Shown piece by piece: positions 1-8,423 of a stretch of DNA of 32,007 bases. Source of the stretch: Treponema sp. (GTDB lineage Bacteria; Spirochaetota; Spirochaetia; Treponematales; Breznakiellaceae); the NCBI GenBank assembly GCA_031270205.1, contig JAISYA010000243.1:1-32007 (forward strand), read 5' to 3'. A program made the position numbers and the translations under genes. How positions within the stretch are numbered: position 1 is the stretch's first letter; every line of letters begins with the position of its first letter. The notes under the pieces are model-generated. The model saw only the letters and a program-made list of their open reading frames with translations, made no database searches and had not been told where the DNA came from.

Positions 1-167
1 CGCGTGAGGGAACAGGTAGCAGGGAGCAGGGAATTAACCGCGCGGTGTTCAACACACGGCGTCTGTCCGTTCCGCTAAGCCCATGCCTGAACACGGACGG
101 CGCGCACTTGCCAACGGCTTCCCGCTTCCGGCTTCTCACCTAATCGCGTCAGGAAAAAGAAGGTAGT
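1..167. other. Non-coding 5' flank with degenerate repeat motifs
   Basis: No gene can be supported here. The stretch holds AGCAGGGAGCAGGG and a TTAACCGCGCGG...ACACACGG segment (about 34-60) followed by TCTGTCCGTTCC. This resembles a decayed copy of the AACCACGG-type motif seen more clearly at 1292, 6756 and 31964. The last bases, AGGAAAAAGAAGG, may be the ribosome binding site of the next gene. Confidence 0.3.
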
Positions 168-1259
168 ATGAACAAAGCGCGCTTTCGGATTAACGGCCGG
201 CAGGGAACCGCGGGGGATCGGAGAACAGGGGGCAAACCTGTTGTCTGTTATTTATTATTTATCATTTATGTATTATTTTGTTCGCCGCTTTCCGCCCAGT
301 ACCAGGGGTTTTCCCTGGGGATCGGCGCAGAGGGGAACGCCATCACGCTGATCGAGGGGATAGGGCTGGGCGGGCAGTTTGCCGTGGAGACCCGCCTTTC
401 CCGCCGCTTTGCTCTGGAGTTTCGCGCCGGGGTGTCGAGCCTCTTTTCCCAGACCCTGGACACCGCCTACTCCTTCATCGCCATGGAAGCCCTCGTGTAT
501 CCCCGGTGGTACTTTATCGCGCCGGAGGACCTGGCCGCGCCCGGCATTGAGCTGTTCGCCGGCGCGGGCGGCGGGGTTCTGGCGACGGTGAACAACCTGG
601 ATTTCCACGAGTCCCGGGGATCTCCGGAAGTGGCCGCCATTGCCGGGGCGCGGTTCCGCCTGCCGCACAATTTCTACGTGGAGCCTTATATCCGCGCCGG
701 CTATCCCACCCTGGTCTCCCTGGGCGTCATGGGCGGCCTCCGCTTTCCAGCGCCGGCGGAGGAAACGGTTGTGGAACGGGTGGTGGAACGGGTCGTAGAA
801 GTAGAACGGGTGGTGGAGAGGGCCGTTGAGCCGGTGGTGGAGACGGCGAGTGTCGAACAGGTGCTTACCGCCGCGGGTACAATACACAGCGTGTATTTTG
901 CCCCGGAGGTGGCGCGGTTTGACGGTCTTGAGGAGGCGGTTATCACCCAAAACGGGGAGACGCTGGAGGAGATCCTCAGGCTGCTTGAGGAAAACCCGCC
1001 GGTCCGGCTCCTGCTGGAAGGCCACGCGAACCCGGTGTACGGCACGGAGGAAGAACAGGAGCGGGAACTCCTGCCGTTGGCCGGGAACCGCCTGACGTAC
1101 GTGGTACAAACGCTCGTTGACCGCGGGGTGTCCCGGGAACGCCTCCTGACCGTCGCCTGGGGCGGGCGCTACCCTGCCGTGCCGAAGGAAGATCGGGAGA
1201 ACTGGAATCAAAACCGCCGGGTAGACATGCGGCTTCTGTTCCTGGCGCCGCCGGATTAA
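168..1259 (+). CDS. OmpA-family outer-membrane/peptidoglycan-associated protein
   Basis: A 363-residue envelope protein. The N-terminus has a positively charged stretch, then a hydrophobic signal segment (about 25-43, ending SPLSA before QYQG). Residues about 45-195 are rich in aromatic and glycine alternation (AGVSSLFSQTLD, YPRWYFIAPE, FYVEPYIRAGYP), which suggests a beta-barrel like OmpA-type porins. A VVER-repeat linker spans residues 200-226. The C-terminal 110 residues resemble an OmpA peptidoglycan-binding domain: LLLEGHANP, then LAGNRLTYVVQTLVDRGV, then NQNRRVDMRLL. The usual GHTD is GHAN here, so diaminopimelate binding is uncertain. The family anchors the outer membrane to the cell wall. 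It is separated from the following sugar-sensing genes by about 150 bp with a repeat, so co-transcription is not evident. Confidence 0.75.
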   Translation: MNKARFRINGRQGTAGDRRTGGKPVVCYLLFIIYVLFCSPLSAQYQGFSLGIGAEGNAITLIEGIGLGGQFAVETRLSRRFALEFRAGVSSLFSQTLDTAYSFIAMEALVYPRWYFIAPEDLAAPGIELFAGAGGGVLATVNNLDFHESRGSPEVAAIAGARFRLPHNFYVEPYIRAGYPTLVSLGVMGGLRFPAPAEETVVERVVERVVEVERVVERAVEPVVETASVEQVLTAAGTIHSVYFAPEVARFDGLEEAVITQNGETLEEILRLLEENPPVRLLLEGHANPVYGTEEEQERELLPLAGNRLTYVVQTLVDRGVSRERLLTVAWGGRYPAVPKEDRENWNQNRRVDMRLLFLAPPD

Positions 1260-1291
1260 TATGCGCCGGCCAGGAATTCCGCTTGCGATTT

Positions 1292-1364
1292 AACCACGGC
1301 TGCGATTTAGCCACGGACAGAACAGCCGGAAGAAAAACCACGAAGGACACGGAGGCAGCACGGA
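1292..1364. repeat. Degenerate AACCACGG-type dispersed repeat
   Basis: The intergenic region between the OmpA-like gene and the sugar-binding lipoprotein contains AACCACGG (1292-1299), CCACGGACAGAA (from 1311) and CCACGAAGGACACGGAGG (from 1338). The same word family recurs at 6756-6836, 11096-11190 and 31964-31984. It looks like a dispersed, partly palindromic repeat lying only between genes. Confidence 0.45.
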
Positions 1365-1408
1365 GTTCTTGTTGCAAATCCGGTTTTTCCTCTTTAACAG
1401 GTAACAGA

Positions 1409-2383
1409 ATGTTCCGGTTCAGCCCCCTGCTTTTATGTTGTTTTCTGCTTTTCTCCTGCGCCGAAAAAGAGGTCGAAACGAAGGGGATTATTGTGGGCTT
1501 TTCCCAGATTGGAGCGGAGAGCGCCTGGCGGAACTGCAACACCCGCTCGGTGCAGGAGGCCGCCGCCGATGCGGGGATACAGCTGGTGTTTTTCAACGCC
1601 GAACAGAAACAGGAAAACCAGATCAAGGCTATCCGCTCCTTTATCGCCTATCAGGTTGACGTGATCGCCTTTGTACCCATTGTGTCCGACGGATGGGAAA
1701 ATGTGCTTGAGGAAGCCTCCGAAGCGGGGATTCCCGTGCTGATCTGCGACCGGGAAATTAATGTTGAAGACGAGAGCCTGTACGCCGGTTATCTGGGTAC
1801 GAATGCGATTCAGGAAGGGCGGAGTTCGGCGGAATACCTGTTGAAGGCATTTTCCGATTCGGAGACCGGGGAAGCGGCGGACAGGAAGCGTCCCGTGCGC
1901 ATTGTTGAATTGCGGGGGACCGAAGGTTCCTCGCCCGCGATTAAACGAGCCGAGGGTTTTCGGGAAGTACTTGCCGGAAATCCCGGTTTTGAAATTATTT
2001 ACAGCGCTTCCGGGGATTTTCTCCGCTCCAAAGGTTACGAGCTGATGTGCTCCATACTGGAAGATCTGGATGACATTGACGTTATCTATTCGCATAACGA
2101 CGGCATGACCCTCGGCGCGCTTGACGCCATGAAGGAACGGGGCATAAAGCCCGGCGGGGATATTATCATCGTAACCATCGATGCGGAACAGGCGGCCATT
2201 GACGCGCTGAAGCGGGGAGAGGTGAACTGCGTGGTGGAGTGCAATCCCAAGCAGGGGCCGGATATTATGAGCCTTGCCCTCCGGCTGGCCCGGGGGGAAT
2301 CCATCCCCCGTGTGATATACATGAACGAAGAAGTGTTTACTGAATGGGATGATCTTTCGTCCCTCGCGCCCAGAGGATACTGA
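1409..2383 (+). CDS. Periplasmic sugar-binding lipoprotein, YtfQ-like, sensory paralogue
   Basis: A 324-residue periplasmic-binding-protein (type I, ribose/galactofuranose class). The start at 1409 is chosen because MFRFSPLLLCCFLLFSC is a lipoprotein signal with Cys17 as the lipid anchor. An upstream in-frame TTG/ATG-type extension to about 1283 would bury this signal and runs through repeat DNA. The mature part begins GIIVGFSQIGAESAWR and continues with EQKQENQIKAIRSFI and VDVIAFVPIV, closely matching the binding protein at 5661 (GYSQIGAESEWR, QQQNQLQAIRTFI, VDIIAFTPVV). The stop overlaps the kinase start by one base (TGATG), so it is translated with the two-component genes, not with the transporter. 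Likely job, by analogy with XylFII-LytS-YesN of clostridia: present the sugar to the kinase. That role is inference. Confidence 0.85.
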   Translation: MFRFSPLLLCCFLLFSCAEKEVETKGIIVGFSQIGAESAWRNCNTRSVQEAAADAGIQLVFFNAEQKQENQIKAIRSFIAYQVDVIAFVPIVSDGWENVLEEASEAGIPVLICDREINVEDESLYAGYLGTNAIQEGRSSAEYLLKAFSDSETGEAADRKRPVRIVELRGTEGSSPAIKRAEGFREVLAGNPGFEIIYSASGDFLRSKGYELMCSILEDLDDIDVIYSHNDGMTLGALDAMKERGIKPGGDIIIVTIDAEQAAIDALKRGEVNCVVECNPKQGPDIMSLALRLARGESIPRVIYMNEEVFTEWDDLSSLAPRGY

Positions 2384-3876
2384 TGGCACGGCGTCAGACG
2401 CTGCTGGAACGGCTTAAGTCTTTCCTTATCAGCGCCAGTATCATTAAAACCATCAAGACCTCCCATATTGTTATCATTGCCCTTCTTTTGGTTCCCCTGA
2501 TGCTGAGTATTGTGGTAACTTTCTACAATACGTTAAGCTACGACCGCCTGATCACCAACGTTGATAAGACCAACCGCCTTAACCGGATTGTAAAAACCGA
2601 TATTACCAATGAACTGTGGGATATTGTGGCGGGTAACAAATCATTCGCCGATGGAAACCAGTTTCGCATTATCAACCGAATCAATTCCGAGCTTGAGGAT
2701 ATTATGCGCACTACCAGGGCAACCGAAAACAGGCAGCTTCTGGAAGTCGCCGGCCGCGCCATGAATACCCTTACCCGTTATGTCAACCGGCTCGGCGATC
2801 AAATGGCAGAGCAATACCCGGTTATTGAAAACGAGCGTATGCTGGACGAAATCCGGGGCGTCTCGACACTGGTTTCGGAACTGCTGCAGGATTTTATTGT
2901 CAGGGAGATTGAATCCGCCGCGGAAGAAAACTTGCGGATAAAGGAACGGGCGATTATTATCAGTATCGTTGAATTGGTAATCATCATATTCGCCACCGTT
3001 TTCTCGGTATTTGTGCGGACTTCCGTGGCGCGGAGCGTCGACAAGTCCATCGGCTCTCTGGTTTCGCTTTCCTCTTCCATCGCCGAGGGAAACCTTGACG
3101 CCCGCGCGGACCTTCCCCGCGTACAGGAACTGGAGGCCCTTACCAAGGACCTCAACATAATGGCGGATAAAATCAAAACCCTCATTGATGAAAATATCCG
3201 GGAACAGCGGAATTTGCAAAAATCGGAGATGAAGGCTTTGCAGGCCCAGATCACCCCCCACTTTTTGTACAATACCCTGGATTCGATTGTCTGGCTTGCC
3301 GAGGGAAACCGGAACGAGCAGGTCATTTCCATAACGAGGGCTTTTTCGGACTTTTTCAGAATATCCCTCAACCGGGGTAATGAATGGGTGCAGGTGCGGA
3401 ACGAATTCAAGCACATCGAAAGTTACCTGACCATACAGAAAATACGTTACCGGGATATTCTTGATTATTCAATTGAGCATGAGCGCGAAATGGACGAGCG
3501 GATCATGCTTAAACTGCTCCTGCAGCCTTTGGTGGAAAACGCCCTGTACCACGGAATCAAAAACAAGCGGGGCAGGGGGATGATCAGCGCCAGAGGCTGG
3601 CGTGACGGCGGCTTTCTCTGCTTCAGCGTTGCGGATAACGGCATCGGCATGACGGGCGAGCAGCTGGCCTCGGTAAAGGAGCAGCTTGCCGGAATGCCGC
3701 AGCTTGCCCCCCCGGAGACCGGGGCGGAAACCCGCATATACGGACTTTACAATGTAGCAAAAAGACTGGAATTATACTATAACAGGACGGATCTCCTGGA
3801 CATTCAGAGTGTCTATAAAGAAGGAACTACGGTGAAGCTCCTCATTCCGCTGTCCGAGGCCTCACAAAATGTATAA
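2383..3876 (+). CDS. YesM-type sensor histidine kinase
   Basis: A 497-residue membrane kinase. Transmembrane segment 1 is at about 27-49 (SHIVIIALLLVPLMLSIVV) and segment 2 at about 190-211 (AIIISIVELVIIIFATVF). They flank a ~140-residue extracytoplasmic, mostly helical sensor region without a recognised fold. A HAMP-like linker follows (about 212-270, SSIAEGNLDARADLP). The His_kinase box is ITPHFLYNTLDS with phospho-acceptor His293. The ATPase domain shows the N box LLLQPLVENALYHG (Asn386) and the G1 box VADNGIGM (Asp418). This layout is the YesM/LytS-like class that pairs with AraC-type YesN regulators. Its start overlaps the lipoprotein stop by one base and its end overlaps the regulator by 8 bp, indicating one operon. 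The binding lipoprotein probably docks on the periplasmic region. Confidence 0.93.
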   Translation: MARRQTLLERLKSFLISASIIKTIKTSHIVIIALLLVPLMLSIVVTFYNTLSYDRLITNVDKTNRLNRIVKTDITNELWDIVAGNKSFADGNQFRIINRINSELEDIMRTTRATENRQLLEVAGRAMNTLTRYVNRLGDQMAEQYPVIENERMLDEIRGVSTLVSELLQDFIVREIESAAEENLRIKERAIIISIVELVIIIFATVFSVFVRTSVARSVDKSIGSLVSLSSSIAEGNLDARADLPRVQELEALTKDLNIMADKIKTLIDENIREQRNLQKSEMKALQAQITPHFLYNTLDSIVWLAEGNRNEQVISITRAFSDFFRISLNRGNEWVQVRNEFKHIESYLTIQKIRYRDILDYSIEHEREMDERIMLKLLLQPLVENALYHGIKNKRGRGMISARGWRDGGFLCFSVADNGIGMTGEQLASVKEQLAGMPQLAPPETGAETRIYGLYNVAKRLELYYNRTDLLDIQSVYKEGTTVKLLIPLSEASQNV

Positions 3877-5485
3877 AGTGTTCCTGGTGGAGGATGAGAT
3901 CGTCGTCCGGGAAGGGATACGCAACAGTATCCCCTGGGACAAAACTCCCTATTCCCTGGCGGGCGAGGCGCCGGACGGCGAAATGGCCCTCTCCATGATT
4001 CAGGACATCAAGCCGGACATTCTCATCACCGACATTCGTATGCCTTTTATGGACGGTCTTGCCCTTTCCCGGATTGTCAAAAAAACCCTGCCGTGGATCA
4101 AAATCATTATCCTCTCCGGCCACGACGAATTTGAGTACGCGCGGGAGGCCATTTCCGTCGGGGTTGAGGAATATCTCCTAAAACCGGTTTCCGCCCGTGA
4201 CATGATCGCCACACTGGACAGGATCACCAAACGCATTGACGAGGAAAAAGAAAGACTGCTCAACATCGAAAAACTGAAAGCCCAGGCCCGTTCCTCCGCG
4301 GATATTTTGCGGGACAAATGGCTGTCCGATTTTATGAAAGGCAGAATTCCCGCGGTTGACGCCATTGAAAAGGGAAGGGAATTCGGCGTTGACCTTTTGG
4401 CCCGTTCCTATATTGTCCTTGTCGCGGGTATAGTGAGTCCCGCGGAAAAGGAAGAACAGCTTATTTCGGTGAAGATCATCCTCCTTGCCATAATGGAAAA
4501 GTACGCCAACAGCGTCTGGTTTTCGGAAAATGATAAACAATTTGTAATAATCCTTAAGGAAATGCCGAACAACGTGACGGGAGGCGATTCGCGCGCCGCG
4601 ACAGAGGAATTGGCCTATGCCATAGCCCAGGCCTTCAAGTACGAGGCGGAGCGGAACACCGGGTGCAGGGTGATGGTAGGCATAGGGCCGGTAACGGAAA
4701 GAATCGGCGAAATAGCAAAATCCTGTTCAGTTGCGCGGAAAATCGTTAATTACGGCATCGGTAAAGGGCTTGCGCAGATTGCCGACAGCAGCCTGCTTCC
4801 CAAAGAAGGTGATGATTTTGATCCCTCGCCGCTGCTCAATATTGACGGCGACATGTTCCTGACCAAGCTGAAATACGCCGCCAAAAAAGACATTGATTCC
4901 ATCATACAGGAATACACCAAAGGGCTGGGGAGTAATTTCAGCGAAAACCAAATGCTGGGCTATTTTGTTCTCGGCGAGATAATCGTGGCGGCGTCAAAAA
5001 TCGTGGAGGCCATGGGCGGGGATATCAGAAAAATTGCCCCTTTCAGCCTGAACCAGGAAGACATTCAGCATATCGTAAATTCCAGGGGGCTGTTTTTTGA
5101 AAAGGTGAAAGCGCTGCTGTCCGCCGTAATTGAATACCGTGACGCCCACACAAAGGGCAGGTACCAGTCGGTAATTGTAAAAGCCCGTGAATACATCGAC
5201 CGGAATTTTACCGCCGCGGATATATCCCTCTATTCTACCGCTTCCCATGTGGGGATCAGTCCCAACCATTTGAGCACGGTCTTTGCCCAGGAAACCGGGG
5301 AAAATTTTATCGAGTATCTTACGCGGGTGCGGATGGAAAAGGCAAAGCAGCTTTTACAGGATACCGCCATGAAAAGCGCCGACATCGCGTATGAGACCGG
5401 TTTCAGCGATCCCCATTATTTCAGCTATATCTTCAAGAAAAATACCGGCCTCTCTCCCAGGGAATTCCGTCTTTCGCGGCAGTAG
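3869..5485 (+). CDS. YesN-type AraC-family response regulator
   Basis: A 538-residue regulator. The receiver domain (1-120) has the acidic pair Glu8/Asp9, phospho-acceptor Asp55 (ILITDIRMPFMDG), Ser83 in IILSGHDEF, and Lys105 in YLLKPVS. A long middle region (about 130-425) is typical of YesN proteins. The C-terminal ~105 residues form two helix-turn-helix units of the AraC class: ISLYSTASHVGISPNHLSTV and SADIAYETGFSDPHYFSYIF, ending in the usual GLSPREFR. It starts inside the end of the kinase gene (8-bp overlap), so the two are co-translated. It is expected to bind direct repeats upstream of sugar-transport genes. An exact 13-bp direct repeat lies just beyond its own stop codon, ahead of the ytfQ-type gene. 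Confidence 0.94.
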   Translation: MYKVFLVEDEIVVREGIRNSIPWDKTPYSLAGEAPDGEMALSMIQDIKPDILITDIRMPFMDGLALSRIVKKTLPWIKIIILSGHDEFEYAREAISVGVEEYLLKPVSARDMIATLDRITKRIDEEKERLLNIEKLKAQARSSADILRDKWLSDFMKGRIPAVDAIEKGREFGVDLLARSYIVLVAGIVSPAEKEEQLISVKIILLAIMEKYANSVWFSENDKQFVIILKEMPNNVTGGDSRAATEELAYAIAQAFKYEAERNTGCRVMVGIGPVTERIGEIAKSCSVARKIVNYGIGKGLAQIADSSLLPKEGDDFDPSPLLNIDGDMFLTKLKYAAKKDIDSIIQEYTKGLGSNFSENQMLGYFVLGEIIVAASKIVEAMGGDIRKIAPFSLNQEDIQHIVNSRGLFFEKVKALLSAVIEYRDAHTKGRYQSVIVKAREYIDRNFTAADISLYSTASHVGISPNHLSTVFAQETGENFIEYLTRVRMEKAKQLLQDTAMKSADIAYETGFSDPHYFSYIFKKNTGLSPREFRLSRQ

Positions 5486-5491
5486 CGCAGG

Positions 5492-5526
5492 TTCGTAAAA
5501 AAATTAACCGAAATTCGTAAAAAAAT
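5492..5526 (+). promoter_or_regulatory. Direct-repeat candidate operator for the YesN/AraC regulator
   Basis: TTCGTAAAAAAAT occurs twice, at 5492-5504 and 5514-5526, identical over 13 bp with a 22-bp period. This is two helical turns, the arrangement AraC-family proteins bind as two half-sites on one DNA face. The site lies in the gap between the regulator gene and the binding-protein gene it probably controls. Just downstream, A7-TCAAG-T7 (5520-5538) could also form an AT hairpin. Confidence 0.5.
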
Positions 5527-5600
5527 CAAGTTTTTTTCCGGGTTTGGCGTTTTTCATCCTGAAACATAAAAATTTGAATGAAAATGCATAATAAAAATCA

Positions 5601-5633
5601 TGTACTAAAACCGAAACCTCGCTGTAATATAAC
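5601..5633 (+). promoter_or_regulatory. Candidate weak promoter of the ytfQ-type gene
   Basis: TAATAT (5625-5630) or the overlapping TATAAC (5628-5633) can serve as a -10 box. No good -35 box lies 16-18 bp upstream (the sequence there is near TGTACT, 5601). A poor -35 fits an activator-dependent promoter. The transcript would start near 5640 and carry GGAGG (5650-5654) ahead of the ATG at 5661. Confidence 0.4.
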
Positions 5634-5660
5634 GCATATCAATTTTTATGGAGGAAAGAA

Positions 5661-6731
5661 ATGAAAAAACTATTGGCCATTCTCCTGGTACTGGCTGTAG
5701 CGTCAATGGCGTTTGCCGGCGGCGGCGGTCAGCAGGGCGGAGCGAGTTCGGGCGGCGTGACCCGGGGCATGAATCGCAAGATCGTTATGGGTTATTCCCA
5801 GATCGGCGCGGAATCCGAATGGCGTACCGCATGTACCAATTCGGTTCAGGCGGCGGCGAAAGAGTGGAATATCGACCTGCGCTTCTCCGATGCCCAGCAG
5901 CAGCAGCAAAACCAGCTCCAGGCAATCCGTACCTTCATTCAGCAGAAGGTTGACATTATCGCCTTTACCCCCGTGGTTGAAACCGGCTGGGAAGCGATAC
6001 TCAAGGAATGTCTTGACGCGGGTATCCCCACGATCTGCGTAGACCGCAGCATTGAAGGATCGGATCGCAAAGCCGCCAATCCCAACGACATGACCGATCC
6101 GGACAACTGGTTTACCTGCTTTATCGGATCCGATATGGAACAGGAAGGAAACCGGGTGGCCAAATGGATGACGGCTAACGTTCCCAAACTTAAACCAGGC
6201 AAGAGCGTTTACAACATCGCCGAATTGCAGGGCACCGTCGGTTCCTCTGCCATGACCGGCCGTTTCAAGGGTTTCCGCGACACACTGGGGATTCCCGCCG
6301 CCACCGCGCTGGGAACCAGCTCCGACGGCAAATACAAAATCATCCTGAGCCAGACCGGCGATTTTACCCGCGCCCAGGGCAAGCAGGTCATGGAAGCTTT
6401 CCTGAAATCCAACCCCAACGACATTGATGTGCTCTTTGCCCACAATGACGACATGGCCATCGGCGCCATCCAGGCCATTCAGGAAGCCGGCAAAGTGCCC
6501 GCCAAAGATATCATTATCATCGGCGTAGACGCTGTCAAGGGCGCCTTTGAGGCAATGGTCGCGGGCACGATGAACGCGTCCATCGAGTGTAACCCCCTGC
6601 TTGGTCCCCAGGTAATGGAAACCGCCGTGAAGATCCTCAACAAGCAGGCGGTCGAAAAGTGGGTCGTTTCCAATGAGAGCGACTACGACCAGACCAACGC
6701 CGCGGCGGCCTTCCCCTCCCGGCAGTATTAG
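5661..6731 (+). CDS. ytfQ: Galactofuranose-type ABC sugar-binding protein (YtfQ-like)
   Basis: A 356-residue periplasmic binding protein. The signal peptide MKKLLAILLVLAVASMAFA is followed by a Gly/Gln/Ser-rich linker with no lipidation Cys, so it is probably released to the periplasm, in contrast to the sensory lipoprotein at 1409. The mature domain has GYSQIGAESEWRTACTNS, QQQQQNQLQAIRTFIQQK, VDIIAFTPVVETGWE and, near the end, VDAVKGAFEAMVAGT and SIECNPLLGP, all typical of YtfQ. E. coli YtfQ binds galactofuranose; the ligand here could be another furanose or pentose. It has a strong ribosome site (GGAGG) and its own promoter region. A hairpin separates it from the ATPase gene, as expected if the binding protein is made in excess. 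Confidence 0.92.
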   Translation: MKKLLAILLVLAVASMAFAGGGGQQGGASSGGVTRGMNRKIVMGYSQIGAESEWRTACTNSVQAAAKEWNIDLRFSDAQQQQQNQLQAIRTFIQQKVDIIAFTPVVETGWEAILKECLDAGIPTICVDRSIEGSDRKAANPNDMTDPDNWFTCFIGSDMEQEGNRVAKWMTANVPKLKPGKSVYNIAELQGTVGSSAMTGRFKGFRDTLGIPAATALGTSSDGKYKIILSQTGDFTRAQGKQVMEAFLKSNPNDIDVLFAHNDDMAIGAIQAIQEAGKVPAKDIIIIGVDAVKGAFEAMVAGTMNASIECNPLLGPQVMETAVKILNKQAVEKWVVSNESDYDQTNAAAAFPSRQY

Positions 6732-6755
6732 TTTATTTGTTAAGGAAGGAATTGT

Positions 6756-6841
6756 AACCACGGACCGCACAGAAGAGCAGGAAAAGGCCGGAAACTGTTG
6801 TTTTGCCTGTTTTCTTCGTCTGTGTGGTCTGTGGTTTTTCT
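6756..6841 (+). repeat. Inverted AACCACGG repeat/attenuator between ytfQ and ytfR
   Basis: The left arm AACCACGGACCGCACAGA (6756-6773) can pair with the right arm TCTGTGTGGTCTGTGGTT (6819-6836). All 18 positions pair if two G-U wobbles are allowed, and TTTC follows. The loop is about 45 nt. It is the most complete copy of a dispersed repeat in this window. As RNA it could act as a 3' stabiliser of ytfQ mRNA and a partial terminator before ytfR. Confidence 0.6.
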
Positions 6842-6899
6842 TCTTTGGCGCTTTATACTTTTGGTTTTTTATGATATTATTTTCTAAAGGGGAAGGAAT

Positions 6900-8414
6900 A
6901 TGGAACCCAACGCCATTTTACAGATGTCCGGTATAGACATACAATTTCCCGGCGTTCACGCCCTTGACCATGTGGATTTTACCCTGCGGAAAAACGAAAT
7001 CCATTCAATCATGGGGGAAAACGGGGCGGGTAAATCCACCCTGATAAAGGTACTAACCGGAGTATATAAAAAAGACAGCGGGACCATGCTCCTTGAAGGG
7101 AACGATTTCAACCCCGCAAGCCCTCTTGAGGCCCGCCAGCATGGGGTCAATTCGGTATATCAGGAAATCAACCTCTGCGACAATTTAAGCGTCGCGGAAA
7201 ACATATACGCCGGGCGGCAGGAAACCCGCTTCGGCAAAATAAACTGGAAAAAAATTAAAACCGGCGCCGGAGAAGCCCTCATGCGGCTTAATGTCGATAT
7301 TGACGTCAGCAAGCTGCTGGGTTCCTATTCGGTGGCGATTAAGCAGATGATCGCCATTGCCCGCGCGGTGGACATGAATTCCAGAGTTCTCATTCTGGAC
7401 GAACCCACATCGAGTCTTGACCGGCCCGAGGTTGAACAGCTCTTTACCACCGTCCGCAAACTTCGGGACGACGGGCTTTCGGTCATATTCATATCCCACT
7501 TCCTCGATCAGGTCTACGAACTCTGCGACCGGGTTACGGTGCTGCGAAACGGAAAACTCATCGGCGAATACGTGTTGAGCGAACTTCCAAAACTGGAGCT
7601 GGTTTCCAAGATGGTGGGCAGGGATTTTTCAACGCTGGAAAAACGGAAAAAAAATCAAAATATCAGGGAAAGCAACGAAGTATTTATTGAGGCAAAAAGC
7701 CTGGGGAAAAAATATACCGTCCAGCCCTTTGACCTTGTTATCAGAAAAGGCGAAACCCTGGGACTTGCGGGGCTGCTTGGTTCGGGGCGGACCGAAGTGG
7801 CGAATTTGCTGTTCGGCATTGACGAAGCCGATTCGGGGGAACTGCTGCTTGAAAAAAAGAAATGGACATTCAGGAAACCCAAAGACGCGATAAATCACCT
7901 TATCGCCTTTTGCCCCGAAGACCGGAAAAAGAACGGCCTTATCCACGAGCTGTCGGTCCGGGAAAACATCATCCTTGCCCTGCAGGCAAAGCAGGGGATA
8001 TTTAAGTACCTGCCCCTAAAAAAGCAGGCGGAGATAGCGGCGGAATATATCCAAAAGCTGGGGATTGTTACGCCGGGAGCGGACGTGCCGGTGGGGAACC
8101 TTTCAGGCGGCAACCAGCAGAAAGTGATCCTCGCCCGCTGGCTCGTGACGAATCCGGCGCTGCTTATTCTGGACGAGCCGACACGGGGTATTGATGTCGC
8201 GGCCAAGGCGGAAATCATGAACCTGGCCATGCAGCTCTGCGGCGAGGGCATGTCCCTGGTTTTCATTTCTTCCGAGATAGAAGAAGTTATCCGCTGTTCC
8301 GATCGTATCGCGGTCATGCGGGACCGGAAGAAAATTGCCGAAATAGCGGGGGAAGATATGGATGAGGAAAAAATACTGAAAACCATAGCGGCCGATACCG
8401 GCGGGGCGGCGTAG
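6900..8414 (+). CDS. ytfR: Sugar ABC importer ATPase with two nucleotide-binding domains (YtfR-like)
   Basis: A 504-residue fused double ATPase, close to the ~500 residues of E. coli YtfR. Domain 1 has Walker A GENGAGKS (39-46) and Walker B VLILDEPTSSLD. Its signature is the weak YSVAIKQM, as in the RbsA/MglA class. Domain 2 has a degenerate P-loop (GLLGSGRTE), a full signature LSGGNQQKV and Walker B LLILDEPTRGID. The pattern of one weak and one complete signature is normal for this family. It energises import through the two permeases encoded next. The start has a good ribosome site (AAGGGGAAGG). Ten bases separate its stop from the permease start, so the downstream genes are coupled. Confidence 0.94.
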   Translation: MEPNAILQMSGIDIQFPGVHALDHVDFTLRKNEIHSIMGENGAGKSTLIKVLTGVYKKDSGTMLLEGNDFNPASPLEARQHGVNSVYQEINLCDNLSVAENIYAGRQETRFGKINWKKIKTGAGEALMRLNVDIDVSKLLGSYSVAIKQMIAIARAVDMNSRVLILDEPTSSLDRPEVEQLFTTVRKLRDDGLSVIFISHFLDQVYELCDRVTVLRNGKLIGEYVLSELPKLELVSKMVGRDFSTLEKRKKNQNIRESNEVFIEAKSLGKKYTVQPFDLVIRKGETLGLAGLLGSGRTEVANLLFGIDEADSGELLLEKKKWTFRKPKDAINHLIAFCPEDRKKNGLIHELSVRENIILALQAKQGIFKYLPLKKQAEIAAEYIQKLGIVTPGADVPVGNLSGGNQQKVILARWLVTNPALLILDEPTRGIDVAAKAEIMNLAMQLCGEGMSLVFISSEIEEVIRCSDRIAVMRDRKKIAEIAGEDMDEEKILKTIAADTGGAA

Positions 8415-8423
8415 GAGGCGGAC

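Noticed and set aside
273-1211. Long minus-strand frame opposite the OmpA-like gene
   Set aside because: A shadow of a G+C-rich gene. The plus strand has a signal peptide and OmpA motifs; the minus frame has neither.
1283-1408. 42-residue N-terminal extension of the sugar-binding lipoprotein
   Set aside because: It would bury a good lipoprotein signal and is encoded by repeat-like DNA without a ribosome site.
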